DNA of 64,000 bases from Caballeronia sp. SEWSISQ10-4 2 (GCF_030464885.1 NZ_JALPRJ010000001.1:124001-188000); one strand, 5' to 3'. Positions 27,720 through 37,367 are shown, numbered from the stretch's first letter. Numbers and translations: made by a program. The notes: a model not told the origin generated them from the sequence alone.

Positions 27720-28907
27720 ATGAATCCGCCCGCCACGACCTTCCGCCCCCTCGCTGACTCGTCGCTCTCCGCCCTCGTCGCGGGTTTTGTCGCCATGATG
27801 ACGGGCTATACCAGTTCGCTCGTCATCATTTTCCAGGCCGGGCGCGCCGCTCATCTCTCCGATGCCCAGATTTCCTCCTGGATCTGGGCGCTCTCCATGG
27901 GCATGGCCGTCTGCACGATCGGCCTCTCGCTGAAGTTTCGCGCGCCCATCGTCGCCGCCTGGTCGACACCCGGCGCCGCGCTGCTCGTGACGTCGCTGCC
28001 GAATGTGGCGTATCCCGATGCAATCGGCGCTTTCATCGTCTGCGCGGTGCTGCTGAGCGCCGTGGGACTCACCGGCTGGTTCGATACGCTCATGCGGAAA
28101 ATTCCCGCCGGTATCGCCGCCGCGCTGCTGGCCGGGATCCTGTTCGAGATCGGCATCGAAATATTCAGGGCCGCGCAGTTCCAGACCGCCCTCGTCCTGT
28201 CGATGTTCTTCACCTATCTGATCGTGAAACGCCTCGCGCCCCGCTACGCGATTCTCATGACGCTTGTGATCGGTATCGTGGCGGCCGGAGCGCTCGGTTT
28301 ACTCGATTTCAGCCAGTTCCACGTCGCGCTCGCCCGTCCCGTTTTCACGATGCCGCACTTCTCGCTCGCGGCGGCCATCAGTATCGGCGTGCCATTGTTC
28401 GTGGTCGCCATGGCCTCCCAAAACGTGCCCGGCATCGCCGTGCTGCGGGCGGACGGCTACACCACGCCGTCCGCGCCGCTAATCGCCACAACCGGCCTTG
28501 CGTCGCTTCTGCTCGCGCCGTTTGGCTCCCACGGGGTCAATCTGGCCGCCATCACGGCCGCCATCTGCACCGGCCGCGAAGCTCACGAAGACCGCTCCCG
28601 GCGCTATATGGCCGCCGTCTGGTGCGGGATTTTTTATCTCCTCGCCGGCGTATTCGGTGCGACCATCGCCGCCTTGTTCGCCTCGATGCCCAAAGCGCTC
28701 GTGGTGTCGGTCGCCGCGCTGGCCTTGTTCGGCTCGATCATGAGCGGCCTCACCAACGCCATGAGCGACCTGCGGCAACGCGAAGCCGCCCTCGTCACGT
28801 TCATGGTCACCGCGTCGGGGCTGACGCTGCTGTCGATTGGCTCGGCGTTCTGGGGCCTGGTGGCGGGCATCGTCACGCAGATTGTGCTCAACGCGCACCG
28901 GGCGTAG
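27720..28907 (+). CDS. benE: BenE-family benzoate/H+ symporter
   Basis: A 395-residue inner-membrane transporter with about 11-12 hydrophobic helices. BenE features include the start LVAGFVAMMTGYTSS, the segment AWSTPGAALL, the internal ASQNVPGIAVLRADGY and the C-terminal SGLTNAMSD. BenE proteins import benzoate by proton symport, but no benABCD genes are nearby, so the real substrate is open. ATG 27720 follows a GAGG site; the frame is open further upstream to 27438, where it only overlaps the VWA gene. Confidence 0.88.
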   Translation: MNPPATTFRPLADSSLSALVAGFVAMMTGYTSSLVIIFQAGRAAHLSDAQISSWIWALSMGMAVCTIGLSLKFRAPIVAAWSTPGAALLVTSLPNVAYPDAIGAFIVCAVLLSAVGLTGWFDTLMRKIPAGIAAALLAGILFEIGIEIFRAAQFQTALVLSMFFTYLIVKRLAPRYAILMTLVIGIVAAGALGLLDFSQFHVALARPVFTMPHFSLAAAISIGVPLFVVAMASQNVPGIAVLRADGYTTPSAPLIATTGLASLLLAPFGSHGVNLAAITAAICTGREAHEDRSRRYMAAVWCGIFYLLAGVFGATIAALFASMPKALVVSVAALALFGSIMSGLTNAMSDLRQREAALVTFMVTASGLTLLSIGSAFWGLVAGIVTQIVLNAHRA

Positions 28908-29178
28908 ATTTATCGTATCGACGCGAAATGTTCACGCGGCGAACGTGTAATAGACGCACCGTATGCGAGCGGGCAATCCGGCGCCCGAACGCAGCAAGCA
29001 CGACCGTGAACGGCGCCGTACTCTGCGCCAAATGGCGCGGCAGGAATAGAATGGCAATCTTGGGCGAGCCGCTCGCCAGTTGTTTTGGCACAGCATCCGC
29101 ACCGGCGGCCTCGCAAAACCCTTTCACCCGCGGGCATTCCGCATCTTTGACAACGGCACAACGCGCCGAAGACCAGAT

Positions 29179-30132
29179 ATGACCACCGCTCTCGACCAGC
29201 TCAAGCAATACACCACCGTTGTCGCCGACACCGGCAACTTCCAGCAACTCGGCGAGTTCAAGCCGCAAGACGCGACCACGAACCCGTCGCTGATCCTCAA
29301 GGCTGTCCAGAACGACGCGTACAAGCCGCTGCTGGAGAAGACCGTCAAGGAGCACGCGAGCAAGCCGATGAGCCAGATCATCGACCAGTTGCTGATCGCG
29401 TTCGGCAAGGAAATCCTGACGATCGTCCCGGGCCGCGTATCGACGGAAGTCGACGCCCGCCTGTCGTTCGACATCAAAGGTTCCATCGCCAAGGGCCGCG
29501 ACATCATCAAGCTGTACGAAGACTCGGGCATTGACCGCAAGCGCATCCTGGTCAAGCTGGCGTCCACGTGGGAAGGCATCCGCGCGATGGAAACGCTTCA
29601 GAAGGAAGGCATCCACTGCAACATGACGCTGCTGTTCTCGACCGCGCAAGCCGCGGCCGCGGCGGACGCCGGCGCGCAACTGATCTCGCCGTTCGTCGGC
29701 CGGATCTACGACTGGTACAAGAAGTCGGCCGGCGCGGACTGGGACGAAGTCAAGATGGGCGGCGCGAACGATCCGGGCGTGCAGTCGGTGCGCAAGATCT
29801 ATGCGTACTACAAGAAGTTTGGCTACAAGACCGAAGTGATGGGCGCGAGCTTCCGCACGGTGAACCAGATCACGGAACTGGCCGGCTGCGACCTACTCAC
29901 CATCAGCCCGGACCTGCTGAAAAAGCTCGCCGATAGCAACGAAAAAGTCGAGCGCAAGCTGTCGCCGGAAGCGGTCGCGAACGACCCGGTAAGCAAGATC
30001 GAAATCGATGAATCGAGCTTCCGCTTCCTCGTCAACGACGACGCCATGGCCACCGAAAAGCTCGCAGAAGGCATCCGCGCGTTCGCCGCCGATGCAGTCA
30101 AACTCGAGAAATTGATCGAAGCGCTGAAGTAA
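29179..30132 (+). CDS. tal: Transaldolase
   Basis: A 317-residue transaldolase of the non-oxidative pentose phosphate route, moving a dihydroxyacetone unit between sugar phosphates. Asp17 (VVADTGNF) and the Schiff-base Lys126 (RILVKLAST, equivalent to K132 of E. coli TalB) are present. Other family pieces are ATTNPSLIL and [13 protein letters not shown] 29179 matches the family N-terminus; an upstream in-frame ATG would add a 33-residue non-homologous stretch. A good terminator follows. Confidence 0.96.
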   Translation: MTTALDQLKQYTTVVADTGNFQQLGEFKPQDATTNPSLILKAVQNDAYKPLLEKTVKEHASKPMSQIIDQLLIAFGKEILTIVPGRVSTEVDARLSFDIKGSIAKGRDIIKLYEDSGIDRKRILVKLASTWEGIRAMETLQKEGIHCNMTLLFSTAQAAAAADAGAQLISPFVGRIYDWYKKSAGADWDEVKMGGANDPGVQSVRKIYAYYKKFGYKTEVMGASFRTVNQITELAGCDLLTISPDLLKKLADSNEKVERKLSPEAVANDPVSKIEIDESSFRFLVNDDAMATEKLAEGIRAFAADAVKLEKLIEALK

Positions 30133-30162
30133 TTTCGCGACTGTAAATCGGCTCTGGAAACG

Positions 30163-30195
30163 GGCGTCGGCGCTATTTCGCCGGCGCCTTTTTTT
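30163..30195 (+). terminator. Rho-independent terminator of tal
   Basis: GGCGTCGGCG (30163-30172) pairs with CGCCGGCGCC (30179-30188), one G-T pair, 6-base loop, followed by a run of seven T. Confidence 0.9.
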
Positions 30196-30292
30196 ATGCG
30201 GATCGAGGCCATGCGGTGCGTTTGCAGCCCTCGGACGTGGGCTAGACTTTTGGCACGGGCGGCTTGGCTGCCCGACACACCAGGAGTTGCCA

Positions 30293-30709
30293 ATGCGTCT
30301 CGAACCCTATCTGTTCTTCAACGGCCGCACTGAAGAAGCGCTCAAGTTCTACCAAAAAGCCATCGGGGCGGAAACGCTGTCGGTGCTGCATTTCAAGGAC
30401 TCCCCCGAGGGCGTGAACGCCACACCCGAATGGCAGGACAAGATCATGCACGCCACGTTCAGGATAGGGCCGAGCGTGATCATGGCGTCCGACGGCGTGG
30501 ACGCCGCGCCCCAGGTGTTCTCCGGATTCAGCATTTCAATCGCCGCCGACGACATCGAATCCGGCCAGAGGATGTTCGATGCCCTTAGCGTTGGCGGCGA
30601 CGTGCGGATGGCCTGGCAACCGACCTTCTGGACGAGCGGTTTCGGCATGGTCTCCGACAGGTTCGGGATGCCGTGGATGGTGACCGTCATGGACGAACTG
30701 GGGACATGA
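30293..30709 (+). CDS. VOC-superfamily protein, PhnB/YjdN-like
   Basis: A 138-residue single-domain vicinal-oxygen-chelate protein of the PhnB-like group. It begins with the typical LEPYLFFNGRTEEALKFYQKAIG and contains GPSVIMASDG and the final FWTSGFGMVSDRFGMPWMV. Members of this group lack a firmly known reaction. ATG 30293 has CAGGAG upstream. Confidence 0.87.
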   Translation: MRLEPYLFFNGRTEEALKFYQKAIGAETLSVLHFKDSPEGVNATPEWQDKIMHATFRIGPSVIMASDGVDAAPQVFSGFSISIAADDIESGQRMFDALSVGGDVRMAWQPTFWTSGFGMVSDRFGMPWMVTVMDELGT

Positions 30710-30763
30710 CGCAACGTGTGACGATCGCTGCACAGGCAGCACGTAAGGCCTGACACATTCGAT

Positions 30764-31873
30764 TTATCGATGAAACGGCTGCGCGCCCTCGATGTTCCAT
30801 TGCCGCTCGATTTCGATCAGCCGCAAGCGCAGCCGGTCCACCTGTTCTGCCAGCCGTTGCGCGAGCCAGTACGGCCCCTGTAAATCGGGCGCGAGGTCCG
30901 CGGCAACACCCGTGGCCCGCTCCAGTCGAGCAGCCGCTGCGGGAGAACCGCTCGCGGCATGCAGCAAACCCACACGCCCAAAACGCAGCGCGCGTGCCAT
31001 CAGCAGCAACGTGTGCCGCACCGCGCGCTCTTCTGCATGGCCGCTCGCGAGAAGCCCCGGCGCGTCGTGCGGCATGGCTCCCGCCATCATTTCGAGCGCG
31101 GTGAGAATCGACCGGTGCTGGCGCTGGATATCGTCGAGCACGGCAACCGGCACATTGATCTCCTTTGCCACCGACGCCAGCAACGAACGCGACGCGACCA
31201 GCCTTGCGTTCATCGTGAGCAATTGTTTCGTCAGGGTTTCGTTGGGCATCGGCCGCCCGTCGACGATCGCGCCATAAATCCGCGCGCTGTCGCGCATGTT
31301 GTCGGCGAGCCGGTAACGCCATGAATAGGTCGCGTATTGCGGCAGCACGAACGAAAACGCGAGCGCGATCACAATCCCGATCAGCACCGTCAAGGTGCGC
31401 CACAGGCCGACTTCGATAGACAGATCACCATGTCCCGCGACGATGATCGTCGTGATGGCCGTCAGCAACGCGATATATCCCGGCTTGCCGATGGCGTGAT
31501 ACGCGCAGACGCCCGCTATCACCGCCAGCAGCACATACGTGATCATGGTCGAATGGGTGGCCGATTGCAGCAGAATCAGCCCGAGGCCCAGCGACGCGCC
31601 AAGCAGCGTGCCGACCGCGCGCTCCGCGGCTTTCTTGCGGATATTGCCGTGATGCTGCAAGCCGCCGATCACCACCAGCAAGGTCACCGACGACCACTCG
31701 CCATGCGGAATATTGATACCCGACGTCAGCGCAATCGACGCAAGCATGGCCAGCGCCACGCGCGCCCCGTGCAGATATTTGGCGTAGCGATAACGAAAAT
31801 ACGGCGAGCCCAGCACGTGCAGTAAGCGCCGCGCCTGGCTGCGGTGAGGTTTGGTCGTATCGGTCGAGGACAT
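30764..31873 (-). CDS. FUSC-family integral membrane protein
   Basis: A 369-residue membrane protein with six closely packed hydrophobic helices (about 32-195) followed by a cytoplasmic helical domain. The pattern is that of FUSC-family half-proteins related to aromatic-acid efflux (AaeB) and YccS. LHGARVALAMLASIALTSGI and the repeated WRTLTVLIGIVIAL segments are typical. I chose ATG 31873 because GGAG lies eight bases upstream; the frame is open to 32062 but would overlap the terminator of mctP. No periplasmic adaptor gene (aaeA type) lies next to it. Confidence 0.82.
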   Translation of the reverse strand: MSSTDTTKPHRSQARRLLHVLGSPYFRYRYAKYLHGARVALAMLASIALTSGINIPHGEWSSVTLLVVIGGLQHHGNIRKKAAERAVGTLLGASLGLGLILLQSATHSTMITYVLLAVIAGVCAYHAIGKPGYIALLTAITTIIVAGHGDLSIEVGLWRTLTVLIGIVIALAFSFVLPQYATYSWRYRLADNMRDSARIYGAIVDGRPMPNETLTKQLLTMNARLVASRSLLASVAKEINVPVAVLDDIQRQHRSILTALEMMAGAMPHDAPGLLASGHAEERAVRHTLLLMARALRFGRVGLLHAASGSPAAAARLERATGVAADLAPDLQGPYWLAQRLAEQVDRLRLRLIEIERQWNIEGAQPFHR

Positions 31874-31928
31874 GCGGCTCCGGTTAGCCTGGCGAGCAAA
31901 AAGCTGATGAAAACGGGACTCGGAAAAC

Positions 31929-31960
31929 AAAACGCCCGCAACATCCGTTACGGGCGTTTT
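31929..31960. terminator. Terminator after mctP
   Basis: AAAACGCCCG (31929-31938) pairs with CGGGCGTTTT (31951-31960) with a 12-base loop. On the minus strand it ends the DUF3311-mctP transcript before the FUSC gene. Confidence 0.82.
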
Positions 31961-32015
31961 ACCAGCTTTCTTGAGACAACGGGGTGGATCGCCCGTTTTC
32001 CCTTTCCCTCTCGGA

Positions 32016-33569
32016 TCAGGTTTCCGCGACGTCCAGATAATCCTCGGGACTCGTACGGTCATCCGACCGCTTCAGGCCGATCACGCGCACCAGGACGCTC
32101 ACCACGATCGATACCACGAGGTTCACGACCAACGCCCACACAGCGGCGTAACCAGGAATCGCGTAACCGAACAGGTGGATCGTGAAGATGGAGCTGGCCA
32201 GTTTCAGCGACACCGCCATCCACGTACCTGCAGCAATACCCACAGCCCAGCCCAGCAGCAAACCACGGTGATCGAGAACCCGCGTATAAAGCCCAAGCAC
32301 CAGCGCCGGCAGCGTCTGGATGATCCAGATCCCGCCGAGCAGTTGCAACTGAATAGCGTACGTCAGCGGCAATGCAAGAATAAACACGACGGCGCCCACC
32401 TTCACCAGCAGCGACACCAGCTTGGCGACGTTGGTTTCCTGCTCCGGCGTCATCTTCGTGTTCACGAACTCCCGATGCACGTTGCGCGTGTACAGGTTGG
32501 CCGCTGCAATCGACATGATCGCCGCGGGCACCAGCGCGCCGATACCGATCGCCGCAAACGCCACGCCCACGAACCACGACGGGAAGAAGTGCAGGAACAG
32601 CGCCGGGACCGCGAAGTTCGAACCGTACGCCTTGAAGTACGGTGCGAATTCCGGCATGTCCTTCACGCCCGATGCCAGCGCCATGTAACCCAGCAGCGCG
32701 AGCAGGCCGAGCACGAGCGAGTAAGCCGGCAAGAGCGCCATGTTGCGGCGGATCGTGTTGCCCGACTTCGACGACAACACCGCCGTCACCGAGTGCGGAT
32801 ACAGGAACAGCGCGAGCGCCGACCCAACCGCTAACGTTGCATAGGCGCTATAGCCGTTCAGGCTCGATGCATCCGGTGCCTTCAGCAGGATCTTGGCCGG
32901 ATCGACATGGCTGAAGATCGCGCCGAAACCGCCGAGTTGCGCCGGGATGATGATCATCGCGGCGATGATCGTGATGTAGATCAGCACGTCCTTCACGACC
33001 GCGATCATGGCCGGCGCGCGCAGGCCCGACGTGTACGTGTACGCAGCAAGAATCGCGAACGCGATAATCAGCGGCAGGTCACCGATGAAGCCCGTCGTAT
33101 CGAAACCGAGCGCGCCAATCACCACTTCAATACCGACAAGCTGCAACGCGATATACGGCATCGTCGCGACAATCCCCGTCACGGCGATAGCCAGCGCCAG
33201 CATGCGGCTGTTGTAGCGCGCGTGCACGAAGTCGGCGGCGGTGACATAGCCGAATTTCTTCGAGATCGCCCACAGCTTCGGGAACACGACGAACGCGAAC
33301 GGATAGATCAGGATGGTGTACGGCAGCGCGAAGAAGCCGGTAGCGCCAGCGCCGAATACGAGCGCGGGAACCGCGACGAACGTGTACGCCGTATAAAGAT
33401 CGCCGCCCAGCAGGAACCACGTGACGATCGTGCCGAAGCGACGGCCGCCGAGGCCCCATTCATCGAGCTGTCCGAGATCGGCCTTGCGCCAGTGAGCGGC
33501 CACAAAGCCAAGAATCGTCACGCCGATAAAAAACAGGACGAAGACGAAGGTTGCGGTGGAGTTCATCAT
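32016..33569 (-). CDS. mctP: Sodium:solute symporter family monocarboxylate transporter
   Basis: A 517-residue transporter with about 13 helices, of the SSS family and closest to MctP, which imports lactate, pyruvate and related monocarboxylates. Landmarks are the start FFIGVTILGFVAAHWRKADL, WFLLGGDLYTAYTFVAVPAL, FVHARYNSR, and the segment ALVPAAIMSIAAANLYTRNV. Its start codon overlaps the stop of the DUF3311 gene (ATGA), so the two are translationally coupled, as is common for this transporter class. Confidence 0.9.
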   Translation of the reverse strand: MMNSTATFVFVLFFIGVTILGFVAAHWRKADLGQLDEWGLGGRRFGTIVTWFLLGGDLYTAYTFVAVPALVFGAGATGFFALPYTILIYPFAFVVFPKLWAISKKFGYVTAADFVHARYNSRMLALAIAVTGIVATMPYIALQLVGIEVVIGALGFDTTGFIGDLPLIIAFAILAAYTYTSGLRAPAMIAVVKDVLIYITIIAAMIIIPAQLGGFGAIFSHVDPAKILLKAPDASSLNGYSAYATLAVGSALALFLYPHSVTAVLSSKSGNTIRRNMALLPAYSLVLGLLALLGYMALASGVKDMPEFAPYFKAYGSNFAVPALFLHFFPSWFVGVAFAAIGIGALVPAAIMSIAAANLYTRNVHREFVNTKMTPEQETNVAKLVSLLVKVGAVVFILALPLTYAIQLQLLGGIWIIQTLPALVLGLYTRVLDHRGLLLGWAVGIAAGTWMAVSLKLASSIFTIHLFGYAIPGYAAVWALVVNLVVSIVVSVLVRVIGLKRSDDRTSPEDYLDVAET

Positions 33570-33820
33570 CGCGGGCTCCCGGGTGTGAGCTTGGGAACAT
33601 CGTGGATGGGTTTGGTCTTCATATAGACCACCGCCGTAATTGCCGCGCTGATCAACACCCAGAGCAACTGATACCAGTAGAAAAACGGAAAGCCCCAGAG
33701 CACCGGTTCAATCTTGTTGTAAAACGGCACCCAGACGACTCCGATCCAGGGAAGAACCAGCAGCCAGAGCCACTGCTTGTTGCGGACTTGACCCGTGGCG
33801 GTCACCGCTTCTTGAGCCAT
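33566..33820 (-). CDS. DUF3311 small membrane protein
   Basis: An 84-residue protein with two hydrophobic helices (WLWLLVLPWIGVVWVPF and WYQLLWVLISAAITAVVY), the DUF3311 layout that accompanies SSS transporters as an accessory peptide. ATG 33820 is preceded by a perfect AGGAGG. Its last codons overlap the mctP start by four bases. Confidence 0.88.
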   Translation of the reverse strand: MAQEAVTATGQVRNKQWLWLLVLPWIGVVWVPFYNKIEPVLWGFPFFYWYQLLWVLISAAITAVVYMKTKPIHDVPKLTPGSPR

Positions 33821-34035
33821 GACGGCCTCCTCTTTTCTCTTGAAATATGCTTCCAGACTGTTGCTCTGCGCGGATCTCGCGGTAAAGCTCAGTCTAATAG
33901 CGCCCCGAAATAACACGTGGAGTATATGGACGCGTAAAAGTGGGTCAAGCAGGGCGAACCCGAACCGTAATGACTGAAGAAAGCACTATGTAATACTCGC
34001 TTTCTTTCGTGGTCCGGCTTGTCGCGGGTTCATTC

Positions 34036-34078
34036 CTCGTCGTTCGTCGTCCTTCGTCGTCGCTCGTCGCTCGTCAGC
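34036..34078. repeat. CGT-rich simple repeat
   Basis: A run of TCGTCGTTCGTCGT-type triplets, about 43 bases, lies directly before the stop codon of the spermidine-synthase-like gene. The rest of 33821-34080 shows nothing recognisable. Confidence 0.65.
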
Positions 34079-34080
34079 GG

Positions 34081-35001
34081 CTAGATCGAAAAGCTCGCTG
34101 CGTTTTCCGCGCCCGCGCTGATCGACAGGCCCTTCACCCATTCACGCGCCGGCAGCTTCAATTCCTTCTCGATCAGCTTCGCCCGCTTTTCAAGCTGCGC
34201 ATACGTCACGTCGAGTTCCGGGCCGGCGAACGCGATGGCAATGCGGTTGCCGTCGTGGACTTCGGGCAGCGCGATCACGCGGCCATCGAAGGCTTCGTTC
34301 AGGCGCTTCATGTTGCGCACGAAGCTCGGATGATCGCCGAACAGGTTGACCGTCACCATGCCCGCCGGCGCTGTCAGGCAAGCCCGGCAGGCGCGATAGA
34401 ACGCCAGGCTGTCGAGCACGGGGCCGCGCGCGGTGGCATCGTAGACATCGATTTGCAGCGCACCGATCGTGCCGTGATTCGAACGATCGTTGACGAAATC
34501 CCACGCGTCTTGCTCGTGGACAGTGAGACGGGCGTCGTCGTTGGGCAGCTCGAACATCGTGCGCGCCGCTATCACGACGGACGGGTTCAGTTCGACCGCT
34601 TCCACCTTCGCGCGCTTGAGGAACGCGTGCGCAAACTTCGTCAGCGCTGCCGAGCCGAGACCGAGCTGCACAATGCGCTTCGGCGTTTCGATGAACAACA
34701 GCCACGCCATCATCTGCTGCGCGTATTCAAGCTCGATATGGTTCGGCTTCTTCAGACGCATTGCGCCCTGCACCCATTCCGTGCCGAAATGCAGGAAACG
34801 CACGCCGTCCTCTTCCGAGAACGTCACCGGCGCGAAACGCGGTTTGCGGGGGACATCGATGCGCGGCGCGTCGTCGAGATCGTCGTCGCGCTCGCGCTTG
34901 AAGCGCTTGCCTTGCTTCTTGTCTTGTTTGTCGAGCCTGGCTTGGCGCTTGCCGCCGAACGCGCGGGCTTCCGCCGACGCGCGTTTGATTAATTGGGTCA
35001 T
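34081..35001 (-). CDS. Spermidine-synthase-like protein (methyltransferase fold)
   Basis: A 306-residue protein with a basic, Lys/Arg-rich N-terminal 55 residues and a Rossmann methyltransferase-fold domain. The domain shows the SAM/dcSAM motif VQLGLGSAAL, then VEAVELNPSVV, the acidic HEQDAWDFV and IDVYDATARGP. It resembles the spermidine-synthase-like group annotated in Burkholderiaceae, but the aminopropyl-transfer residues cannot be confirmed here and no speD is adjacent, so true polyamine synthesis is unproven. Monocistronic. Confidence 0.75.
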   Translation of the reverse strand: MTQLIKRASAEARAFGGKRQARLDKQDKKQGKRFKRERDDDLDDAPRIDVPRKPRFAPVTFSEEDGVRFLHFGTEWVQGAMRLKKPNHIELEYAQQMMAWLLFIETPKRIVQLGLGSAALTKFAHAFLKRAKVEAVELNPSVVIAARTMFELPNDDARLTVHEQDAWDFVNDRSNHGTIGALQIDVYDATARGPVLDSLAFYRACRACLTAPAGMVTVNLFGDHPSFVRNMKRLNEAFDGRVIALPEVHDGNRIAIAFAGPELDVTYAQLEKRAKLIEKELKLPAREWVKGLSISAGAENAASFSI

Positions 35002-35244
35002 TTAAGGATGTCGCGCCAGATGCGCAATTTTTGAACGAACGAGAGGATAGCATTCGCGGAACTCGACGACGGCAGCACGAGGGATTCATCGCCCGCCGCG
35101 CGAAGGCTCGAGACCTTCGACAATAACGCGGCGCACTGTACTCACGCATTTCTTTTCCGTGTAGCCTGTTTCGCTGTTTCGTCACCGAAACCTGATATTT
35201 TTTCTCTTCGACCTGACCCGCTCCACGATAGGAAATCTGCAGAA

Positions 35245-35940
35245 ATGAGCTATATCCACTTCATTGGTGGCGAAAAAGGCGGCGTTGGCAAATCGCTTGT
35301 CGCCCGCGTACTGGCGCAGCACTTTATCGATCGTAGCGTGCCGTTCCTGGGCTTCGACACAGACAAATCACACGGCGCGCTGTTGCGGTTCTATGCAGAC
35401 TTTGCGGCCCCAGCCGTACTCGATCAGCACGACAGCCTCGATCACATCATCGAATACGCGGTTGAAGATCCGCAGCGGCGCATTCTGGTCGACCTCGCTG
35501 CCCAGACCCAGCAGTCGCTTGCCAAATGGCTCGACGATTCAGACGTGCTCGGTCTTGCTGAAGAACATGGCCTGACGCTGACCTGGTGGCACGTCATGGA
35601 CGCAGGACGCGATTCAGTCGATCTGCTGCGCCAGTGGCTCGACCAGTTCGGTGGACGGCTCAAGCTGGTGCTCGTCCTGAATGAAATCCGCGGCGATCGT
35701 TTCGACATACTGGACGCGTCCGGCGAACGCGAGCGCGCCGAAGCACTTGGAGCGAGCGTGATTGCCTTGCGTCGCCTGCCCGATACAACCATGCAAAAGA
35801 TCGATCAGCAAAGCTCGAGCTTCTGGGCAGCGGTCAATCACCCCGACCGTGCCGCCACCGGGCTGGGCCTGCTTGAGCGGCAGCGTGTCAAAGTGTGGCT
35901 GAATCGCGCTTATGGGGAAATGAACAAGCTCGCGTTGTAG
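35245..35940 (+). CDS. Orphan ParA-like P-loop ATPase
   Basis: A 231-residue P-loop protein with the deviant Walker A EKGGVGKS (10-17, signature Lys11) of the ParA/MinD/Soj group, Walker B-like RRILVDLAAQT and FDTDKSHGALLRF after the first strand. There is no ParB partner, no parS-like repeat and no plasmid gene near. It resembles the proteins called mobilization protein in Burkholderia genomes, although nothing here points to conjugation. A positioning ATPase role for an unknown cargo is the most cautious reading. ATG 35245 follows a weak GGAAA site. Confidence 0.75.
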   Translation: MSYIHFIGGEKGGVGKSLVARVLAQHFIDRSVPFLGFDTDKSHGALLRFYADFAAPAVLDQHDSLDHIIEYAVEDPQRRILVDLAAQTQQSLAKWLDDSDVLGLAEEHGLTLTWWHVMDAGRDSVDLLRQWLDQFGGRLKLVLVLNEIRGDRFDILDASGERERAEALGASVIALRRLPDTTMQKIDQQSSSFWAAVNHPDRAATGLGLLERQRVKVWLNRAYGEMNKLAL

Positions 35941-35969
35941 GGTTGGGCGAGCGCCGCACACGCGTGAAG

Positions 35970-36494
35970 CTAGTCCTCGGGGGTGCGTTGGGCGTCCGTC
36001 TCGACAACCCAAGTGCGCAACGCTTGCCATGCGTGAAGCTTCTCGGCATAGGGCTTGGTATGCGCGGCACTGCTTGAAGGAAGGCTGATGAATTGATACT
36101 GCCCCGCTGCGTCCTCCAAAGCGCGCATCCCGAGCCGTGCCGCCGTTCCGCCGTTGAACGCTATTGCGACAAGCTGCGGCAGCGACTCAACCAGCGCGAT
36201 CAGGTCGTTGCTGGCGTGATTGCGTATGTTGCTGTCCAGGCTTCCTTGACGTTGTGCCTGTGCGACGACATCCCACAGTCCAACCCGATGAAGCAGCAGC
36301 ATTTGCAAGCGCGCTTCGTAGTCGATGCCGGCCAGGTCTCTTCCGATAACTTCGCCCATCAACTGCCAAAAGCGGTTTTGCTTGTGCGCGTAGTACTGGG
36401 ATTGCGCCAACGACACCTCGCCTGGCAGGCTGCCTAGCACTAGTACACAGGTGTTTGCATCTACGACGGGAGGAAAGCAGTGTTTCTGCGTCAT
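35970..36494 (-). CDS. DNA-deoxyinosine glycosylase (UDG superfamily)
   Basis: A 174-residue member of the uracil-DNA-glycosylase superfamily, of the group named DNA-deoxyinosine glycosylase. It would remove hypoxanthine from deaminated adenine. Diagnostic are [29 protein letters not shown] near the N-terminus (motif GSLPG) and the C-terminal [12 protein letters not shown] 36494 overlaps the ubiC stop (ATGA), so it is translated from the ubiC message. The longer frame to 36539 is not supported. Confidence 0.87.
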   Translation of the reverse strand: MTQKHCFPPVVDANTCVLVLGSLPGEVSLAQSQYYAHKQNRFWQLMGEVIGRDLAGIDYEARLQMLLLHRVGLWDVVAQAQRQGSLDSNIRNHASNDLIALVESLPQLVAIAFNGGTAARLGMRALEDAAGQYQFISLPSSSAAHTKPYAEKLHAWQALRTWVVETDAQRTPED

Positions 36495-37051
36495 GAGTCG
36501 CGACGCGCAAGAAACGACCACAGCGACGGCAGGAAGCACTCGGTGACCATCAGCGGTGCGCCCAGTCTCATGAACACCGAGCGGCGCGCGACGAACGCGT
36601 GCGGTTTTTCAAGCGGCGTTTGCCGGGCGGCCAGCCTGTATAGCGGATCACATGCATCGATTCGTCGGCTGGTGAGCGGCGAGCGCCACACGCTGCTATC
36701 GCTATATAACAACTCGGCCAGCGGCCGCGTCCGCAATCGGCGTATGGACTGCCATACGCCCGAACTCGAGTCGAGCGGCACGATACTATGCGCCGCGACG
36801 AACGGCACGTGGTTCACGCGCAACACCACTTCGCGGATCCATACCGGCGTGCGCGCCGTGATGTCCAGCGCCGCCGCTTCATCGCGCCAAGGCTGGCCCA
36901 CGGCCTCGCGGGTCACTTCAACGGTGACATCGCCTAGTTCGCGCAGATGCGCGGTGAGCGAACCGCCACGCGTGAGCCAGTCTTTCTGGTCAGCAGTGAA
37001 GGTGGGAAGCGGACGGTCGCGCCATTGAGTCGTCGTAAGGTCTTTCGGCAT
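36491..37051 (-). CDS. ubiC: Chorismate--pyruvate lyase
   Basis: A 186-residue enzyme making 4-hydroxybenzoate from chorismate, the first step of ubiquinone synthesis. Active-site positions are visible as Arg78 (WIREVVLR) and Glu171 (VTECFLPS), in agreement with E. coli R76 and E155. ubiA, often the neighbour, is absent; instead the deoxyinosine glycosylase gene overlaps its end by four bases. Confidence 0.9.
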   Translation of the reverse strand: MPKDLTTTQWRDRPLPTFTADQKDWLTRGGSLTAHLRELGDVTVEVTREAVGQPWRDEAAALDITARTPVWIREVVLRVNHVPFVAAHSIVPLDSSSGVWQSIRRLRTRPLAELLYSDSSVWRSPLTSRRIDACDPLYRLAARQTPLEKPHAFVARRSVFMRLGAPLMVTECFLPSLWSFLARRDS

Positions 37052-37094
37052 GCGCGAGATTATAAAACCGGCTCGTGGATATAGGACAAATCGT

Positions 37095-37367
37095 ATGGAA
37101 GTGCGGTTTTTGCGCGGGAAAACTGGCGGTCCGGTTGGGACATGACCGGCGCTCGCGTCGCATACGTTGCACGATCCGAAGGCTTCGGCAATAGAAAAGA
37201 GTCTCGCCGCGTCGGCGCTATCGCAAACTCACACACAGAATCAAACCGGCGCCGAGATGGAGCACAAGGCTTCACTCGTTTTGCACGACCCGAAAGCGTC
37301 ACCCGAAGCAAAAACCTTGGCGGCATCGATCGTGGCGCAAGCCAATAAAGAACGCAAAGCGAAGTAA
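37095..37367 (+). pseudogene. Small LHDPKAS-repeat gene with in-frame stop
   Basis: From ATG 37095 the frame reads 16 codons ([16 protein letters not shown]), a TGA at 37143-37145, then [14 protein letters not shown] and on to a stop at 37365. The part after the TGA contains two copies of a unit with LHDPKAS, then E-K-S/T-LAAS and a Q (about residues 8-30 and 48-70 after the stop). The stretch between TGA and the first copy matches the stretch before the second copy (ALASHT versus EHKASLV), so coding clearly runs upstream of the only alternative start, TTG 37167. Either it is a pseudogene or a 66-residue product starts at TTG. Function unknown. Confidence 0.6.
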
